A model generated the notes under the pieces. It searched no databases, was not told where the DNA came from, and saw nothing but the letters and a program-made list of their open reading frames with translations. A stretch of DNA of 33,718 bases from positions 53,908 through 87,625 of the forward strand of contig NZ_AOJG01000001.1 in NCBI RefSeq assembly GCF_000337375.1. The letters run 5' to 3'. The stretch is from Halorubrum lipolyticum DSM 21995. Its GTDB lineage: Archaea; Halobacteriota; Halobacteria; Halobacteriales; Haloferacaceae. Positions 30,770 to 33,718 of the stretch are shown piece after piece (the first letter of the stretch is position 1; each line of letters begins with the position of its first letter). Both the position numbers and the translations under genes were made by a program.

Positions 30770-31102
30770 TCAGGTTGCGCCCCCGTTGGACTCTCCAGGA
30801 ACGTCACCGCTGTCGGTGGCGGTGACATCGCCGGCGTCTTCGTCGATGTAGCGCCACTCCTGGGTGTCGAGACGACCGTCTAGATAGGCCTCTCCGTCAT
30901 CTGTGATGACGTAGACTCCATTACCGAAATGTTTGGTTAGACCCTCCTCAGTTAGCCGTTTACAACGTTTGTCAATGTACTGTCGAGAGTAGTTGATTGG
31001 TCCCTCACGCTTCATTTCTGCAGGGGAACCAGATTCGTGTTCAGATAAATATTCGAGAACCCTGTCATCGACAAGGGTCATCCAGTCTCCGGAATGTCTC
31101 AT
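30770..31102 (-). CDS. PhiH1-type winged-helix repressor, gene 1
   Basis: This 110-aa protein has the family start RHSGDWMTLVDDRVLEYLSE and a winged helix about 8-70 (INYSRQYIDKRCKRLTEEGL, GNGVYVITDDGEAYL). The gene pair probably arose by duplication, then diverged in the recognition helix (INYSRQYIDKR versus VSPSRVTERCK), so the two may bind different operators. A TATA-like CATAATACA (31128-31136) lies 26-34 bases before the ATG. It faces the structured-leader operon at 31211 and likely controls it. Confidence 0.85.
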   Translation of the reverse strand: MRHSGDWMTLVDDRVLEYLSEHESGSPAEMKREGPINYSRQYIDKRCKRLTEEGLTKHFGNGVYVITDDGEAYLDGRLDTQEWRYIDEDAGDVTATDSGDVPGESNGGAT

Positions 31103-31127
31103 AAAAGGCGTCTAGTTGCCCTCCGCT

Positions 31128-31193
31128 GTATTATGACCGGATAGCAACTCATATTGATAGTAGCAGTATGAAGACTATCCAGCAATTATAAAT
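31128..31193. promoter_or_regulatory. Divergent promoter/operator between repressors and integration operon
   Basis: On the plus side, ATTATAAAT (31185-31193) is a near-ideal archaeal TATA box, placing initiation near 31211-31217. On the minus side CATAATACA (31128-31136 read in reverse) serves the repressor pair. The inverted repeat GGATAG (31139-31144) and CTATCC (31175-31180), with an extra GATAG at 31156, lies between them and is a fitting operator for the winged-helix repressors. Confidence 0.6.
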
Positions 31194-31212
31194 GCTTTCA
31201 GCATAGAGTAAT

Positions 31213-31359
31213 GCTCACGGAGCCCGAGTGACGAACCCTCGGCTAGTGAGAAAGTGTAGGAATCCCGGCCGCGGTGCTGGAACACCCGACCGGGTCGGGT
31301 TCTGTGCTGAGACCACAGAACCATGCTGATGATGGCAACTGCGGGGCTTAAGCCCTGCG
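31213..31359 (+). ncRNA. Structured leader or small RNA with serial hairpins
   Basis: Downstream of the TATA box, GCTC/GAGC (31213-31223) competes with AGC-CGAG (31221-31228) pairing to CTCGGCT (31238-31244). CCCGA/TCGGG (31285-31289, 31295-31299), TTCTGTG/CACAGAA (31300-31306, 31314-31320) and GGGCTTAAGCCC (31344-31355, extended to 31341-31358) follow. This series resembles a folded RNA: a 5' UTR regulator, an independent sRNA, or a relic of an IS200/IS605 guide-RNA scaffold. No tnpB is present. The last stem overlaps the start of the following zinc-ribbon gene. Confidence 0.5.
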
Positions 31360-31481
31360 CGACGACCGACGAACCGAGCGAAAACACCGACGGCGGCTGC
31401 GCGTTCTGCCCAGCGCCGGCTGACGGCTTCGACGCTGAGCGCGGCGTCGCCGTCTGTCGCGACTGCGCGGAGGAAGAATGA
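31323..31481 (+). CDS. Small zinc-ribbon protein
   Basis: This protein of up to 52 aa (starts possible at 31323, 31329 or 31332) has C26-x2-C29 and C46-x2-C49 (GCAFCPAPADGF, VAVCRDCAEEE), a minimal zinc ribbon. Its stop overlaps the next start by ATGA (31478). The first 15 codons coincide with the last hairpin of the structured leader, so the real N-terminus is uncertain, while the CxxC part has clear haloarchaeal codon use. It begins the operon that leads to the integrase; a role as a small DNA-binding partner is inferred. Confidence 0.6.
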   Translation: MLMMATAGLKPCATTDEPSENTDGGCAFCPAPADGFDAERGVAVCRDCAEEE

Positions 31482-31717
31482 CGGACGACGACCTCCGCGA
31501 GGCCGTCGAGTCGCTGCCCGACGCCGACCCCGACAGCCTCGTGCAGCTCGACAGCGGCCGCGGCCACTTCGTGTTCAACGCCGACGCCGACGATCAGGAT
31601 GTCGACGAGATCGATGACGTGCTCGAAGACACCGGCTACGAGCGCGACGGCCACCTCCCGGTTCCGGGAATGGTGCAGCAGAACTTCCGCCCGATCGAGG
31701 AGGAGGACGGCGAATGA
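31478..31717 (+). CDS. Hypothetical acidic protein
   Basis: This 79-aa protein is very acidic (Asp/Glu-rich) with no TM segment or Cys. Its middle (DSLVQLDSGRGHFVFNADADDQD) looks like a small beta-alpha domain. It is coupled on both sides by ATGA overlaps (31478, 31714). Acidic micro-proteins occur beside haloarchaeal regulators. No family is recognised. Confidence 0.65.
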   Translation: MTDDDLREAVESLPDADPDSLVQLDSGRGHFVFNADADDQDVDEIDDVLEDTGYERDGHLPVPGMVQQNFRPIEEEDGE

Positions 31718-32019
31718 GCGCGAGCTCTGCCGCCGAGGCCGACACCCTCGCCGATCTCACCGCCTTCCAGCGCGATCTCCTCTGGGCGCTCTCCCACGAC
31801 GACGCCCGCAAGGGACTCTCGCTGAAGGCGGAACTCGCCGAATACTACGGCGAGGAACTCAACCACAGCCGCCTCTACCAGAACCTCGACAAGATCGTCG
31901 ATCGCGACCTCGTCGCCAAGCAGGCGCGCGACAAGCGCACCAACGAGTACCGCCTCACCGAGTCGGCCCGCCGCGCCCTCGAAGCCCGCAAAGCGTGGCA
32001 GGCGGGAGGTGACGAATGA
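31714..32019 (+). CDS. PadR-like winged-helix regulator
   Basis: This 101-aa protein matches the haloarchaeal PadR-type wHTH: LTAFQRDLLWALSHDD, then SLKAELAEYYGEELNHSRLY, QNLDKIVDRDLVAKQARDKR and the wing TNEYRLTESARRALEAR. The family binds promoters as dimers. Regulators of this type commonly lie close to integrases of haloarchaeal proviruses such as SNJ2-like elements. It may switch integrase expression. It is coupled to its neighbours by ATGA overlaps. Confidence 0.85.
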   Translation: MSASSAAEADTLADLTAFQRDLLWALSHDDARKGLSLKAELAEYYGEELNHSRLYQNLDKIVDRDLVAKQARDKRTNEYRLTESARRALEARKAWQAGGDE

Positions 32020-32282
32020 GGTTCACCCGCATCGCGGACGGCGAGGTGACCGGCTACACAGTCGGCGTCGAGCGCCTCGACCCCGACGACGATCCGGAGC
32101 TGGAGCCCGCGGGCTACCACTCCCCGCAACTGCTCTACGCGGTGATGACGCCCGGCGCGGTCGTCACGGACTACGATGTCCACCGGCTCGCCCGGAATCT
32201 GCCGGGTGACGCGGGCTGGGTCGTCGACGCGCTCCGCGATCTCGACTACGACGAGCTCGACGCCCCGGAGCCGAATCCGTGA
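32016..32282 (+). CDS. Hypothetical 88-aa protein
   Basis: This 88-aa protein is unrecognised. It is acidic with a pattern of short strands (FTRIADGEVTGYTVGVERLD) and helix (LYAVMTPGAVVTDYDVHRLA). It starts through ATGA overlap with the PadR-like gene. A GTGA overlap at 32279 couples it to the next gene. It may be an accessory protein of the integration module. Confidence 0.6.
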   Translation: MRFTRIADGEVTGYTVGVERLDPDDDPELEPAGYHSPQLLYAVMTPGAVVTDYDVHRLARNLPGDAGWVVDALRDLDYDELDAPEPNP

Positions 32283-32440
32283 CCCGAGCCGTCATGGTCG
32301 AGTTGCGCTGGTCGGAGGGGCGCCGCGTCGAGACGGTCGAGGTCGGTCCCCTCGCGACGGACGCAGCGGCGATCGACATGGCGCGCCGGCAGGCCGGGAT
32401 CTCGGGCACCGAGTTCCGCACCGGGGTGGTCGTCGCGTGA
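32279..32440 (+). CDS. 53-aa protein, candidate integration accessory factor
   Basis: GTG at 32279 overlaps the preceding stop (GTGA), and a second GTGA (32437) closes it. The 53-aa product (RAVMVELRWSEGRRVETVEV, then helix DAAAIDMARRQAG) looks like a small strand-helix domain. In the temperate haloarchaeal virus SNJ2, two small proteins co-transcribed with the integrase are required for integration. This and the next gene occupy an equivalent place beside the integrase; equivalence is inferred from layout, not from visible homology. Confidence 0.55.
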   Translation: MTRAVMVELRWSEGRRVETVEVGPLATDAAAIDMARRQAGISGTEFRTGVVVA

Positions 32441-32565
32441 CCGGTCGGCTGTGGCACTGTCGCACCTGCGACCGGCTCGTCAACCGGTTCGTGAACGGGG
32501 CGACCTGTCCGGACTGCGGCGGAAGCCCGTCGGACGGGATGCTCTCGACGGAGCGCGGGCCATGA
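32437..32565 (+). CDS. 42-aa zinc-ribbon protein beside the integrase
   Basis: This 42-aa protein has C8-x2-C11 and C24-x2-C27 (WHCRTCDRL, ATCPDCGGS), a minimal zinc ribbon with a basic loop (LVNRFVN) that could contact DNA. GTGA and ATGA overlaps (32437, 32562) place it in the integrase operon, immediately upstream. A function as a recombination directionality or accessory factor is suggested by position, as for the preceding gene. Confidence 0.6.
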   Translation: MTGRLWHCRTCDRLVNRFVNGATCPDCGGSPSDGMLSTERGP

Positions 32566-33650
32566 CGAGGCGGCAGGCGCCCGGAGAGCTGTCGGTCCGC
32601 GCGGCCGCACAGCGGTATCTCCGCCGCCGCCGCGCCGACGCCACGGAGGCGTCGGTGAAGTCGTGGAAGTACCGACTGAAGCTCTTCGTCGAGTGGTGCG
32701 ACGGCATCGGCCTCGACAGCGTCGACGAGCTCCGCGGCTACGACATCGACGAGTACTACGAGCTCCGCAGCGCGAACGTCGCGCCGGCGACGCTCGAAGG
32801 CGAGATGTGGACGCTGCGGATGTTCGCTGAGTACCTCGAGCAGATCGACGCGGTCGAGGAGGGTCTCTCGGACTCCGTGCGGATCCCGGACATCAACCCG
32901 GAGGACCGCGCCGACGAGACGCAGCTCTCGACGCCGGCGGCGATGCGCCTGATCGAGTACTACCGCTCGTCGGACGACGACCGCGCCAGCCGCGCCCACG
33001 CCTTCCTCGAGCTCGCGTGGTTCACCGGCGCGCGCCAGAGCGGGCTCCGGGCGCTCGACGTGCGCGACCTGAACGCCCGCGTCGACGAGGGCGAGCAGAG
33101 CTGGGTGGAGTTCCGACACCGACCGGACACGGACACCCCGCTGAAGAACAACCGGCGCGGCGAGCGACCGGTCGGGATCCCCGACGAGGTGGCTCGCGTC
33201 GTCACCGAGTACGTCCGGGAGAACCGCTTCGACACGCGGGACGATCACGGCCGCAAGCCGCTCATAGCGAGCGCGAAGGGGCGGCCGACGGAGAACACCG
33301 TCCGGGTGTGGAGCTACGGCGCCACGCAGCCGTGCGTCGCCGGAGGCTGCCCGCACGACAAGGACCCGGACAACTGCGAGTGGACGCAGTACGCTCACCT
33401 GAGCAAGTGTCCGTCGTCGAGGTCTCCCCATCCGATACGGACGGGGTCGATCACGTGGCAATTGAACCAGGGGATCCCGCCGGAGGTCGTCGCGGAGCGG
33501 GTCGACGCGACGGTGAAGACGATCGAGAACCACTACGACTGGGCCTCGCAGGAGGACCGGTGGCGGCGCTACCGAGACCGGATGGAACAGCGGCAGGACT
33601 ACGTCGATCAGCTGACGAAAAACGGAGATTCAGAGCATGAACGCAACTGA
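32562..33650 (+). CDS. int: Tyrosine recombinase (integrase)
   Basis: This 362-aa protein has an N-terminal SAM-like DNA-binding domain (about 10-110: RRRADATEASVKSWKYRLKL). The catalytic domain carries Arg in WFTGARQSGLRAL, the H-x-x-R box SPHPIRTGS and the Tyr in IENHYDWASQEDR near the C-terminus. It cuts and rejoins att sites through a 3'-phosphotyrosine. Two Cys pairs (QPCVAGGCPHD and HLSKCP) between Arg I and the H-x-x-R box suggest a zinc-stabilised insert. The layout, with small partner genes and an adjacent 13-bp repeat, fits the SNJ2-type haloarchaeal integrases. I chose ATG 32562 for its ATGA overlap. Confidence 0.92.
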   Translation: MTRRQAPGELSVRAAAQRYLRRRRADATEASVKSWKYRLKLFVEWCDGIGLDSVDELRGYDIDEYYELRSANVAPATLEGEMWTLRMFAEYLEQIDAVEEGLSDSVRIPDINPEDRADETQLSTPAAMRLIEYYRSSDDDRASRAHAFLELAWFTGARQSGLRALDVRDLNARVDEGEQSWVEFRHRPDTDTPLKNNRRGERPVGIPDEVARVVTEYVRENRFDTRDDHGRKPLIASAKGRPTENTVRVWSYGATQPCVAGGCPHDKDPDNCEWTQYAHLSKCPSSRSPHPIRTGSITWQLNQGIPPEVVAERVDATVKTIENHYDWASQEDRWRRYRDRMEQRQDYVDQLTKNGDSEHERN

Positions 33651-33718
33651 GCGAAACGACGGAGGAGAACAGTGCGAGCCGGTTACGAACACGGATAGAT
33701 GTACATCGTGCCGGCCCA
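33637..33718 (+). CDS. Partial ORF reading across the right terminus
   Basis: ATG 33637 lies within the end of the integrase gene, and the frame stays open to the window end (27 codons), with a CTSC motif at the boundary. If the two 13-bp repeats are joined as in a circle, the frame continues through 14-90 and stops at the TGA that overlaps the ATG at 87 (ATGA). In a chromosome the reading would differ. Low confidence, since the junction codons cover a T-rich tract. Confidence 0.3.
   Translation, partial: MNATERNDGGEQCEPVTNTDRCTSCRP
33706..33718. repeat. Right copy of 13-bp terminal direct repeat
   Basis: TCGTGCCGGCCCA is identical to bases 1-13. It lies 55 bases after the integrase stop, where an attachment site adjacent to an integrase is expected. 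See the left copy for alternatives. Confidence 0.7.

Noticed and set aside
31175..31654. 159-codon minus-strand frame over the integration operon head
   Set aside because: It opposes the TATA box, hairpin series and coupled small genes; a shadow.
1..33718. CRISPR array, tRNA or rRNA gene
   Set aside because: No regularly spaced repeats and no complete tRNA fold were found; only the 13-bp terminal repeat resembles a tRNA 3' end.

Overview
The window looks like an integrative genetic element of a halophilic archaeon (class Halobacteria). Most of it is GC-rich with GTC/GAC/GAG-dominated codons, the proteins are very acidic, genes overlap through ATGA/GTGA/TGATG junctions, and several gene families are typical of haloarchaea (AbrB/SpoVT-like micro-proteins, PhiH1-type winged-helix repressors, PadR-like regulators, CxxC micro-proteins). 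The same 13 bp (TCGTGCCGGCCCA) opens and closes the window, and a tyrosine integrase lies next to the right copy. The window is therefore either an att-bounded provirus or plasmid, or a circular molecule cut at its attachment core.

Layout. (1) 87-4855 (+): a tightly overlapping early or replication-type operon with a SWIM zinc-finger protein, a J-domain protein, a PCNA sliding clamp, an HNH protein and several small unknowns. A sequence identical to a bacterial parS site lies at 903-918. (2) 4995-9459: a lower-GC accessory stretch with a secreted metzincin-like protease carrying calcium-binding repeats, an AbrB-like regulator coupled to a serine recombinase, an orphan low-GC gene and a second AbrB-like regulator. 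(3) 9613-20926 (+): one long operon of membrane and surface proteins. It holds a signal-peptide protein, at least seven small membrane proteins, a 612-aa signal-peptide/multi-TM protein, a P-loop ATPase and a 1064-aa surface protein with C-terminal TM bundle. This resembles the morphogenesis module of a membrane-enveloped haloarchaeal virus (pleolipovirus-like) or of a vesicle-transmitted plasmid, but I cannot assign it to a known family by eye.

(4) 20969-30394: a defence-like cargo island. It has a possible nuclease, a ScoMcrA-like SRA-HNH type IV restriction enzyme, a PD-(D/E)XK protein convergent with an N6-adenine methyltransferase (probable R-M pair), and a divergent AT-rich pair encoding a GHKL (Hsp90-like) ATPase and a KAP-family P-loop NTPase with TM segments. 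(5) 30434-33718: a control and integration module with two PhiH1-type repressors facing a structured leader, then an operon of small proteins (zinc ribbons, PadR-like wHTH) ending in the tyrosine integrase.

Working model: an integrating virus-like or vesicle-forming element uses its own PCNA, J-protein and SWIM protein to direct host replication. It is held in the host by repressors and integrase, exits through a membrane-based particle, and protects its niche with a defence island that is compositionally foreign to its backbone. No DNA polymerase, replication initiator, tailed-phage gene, tRNA or CRISPR array was seen.
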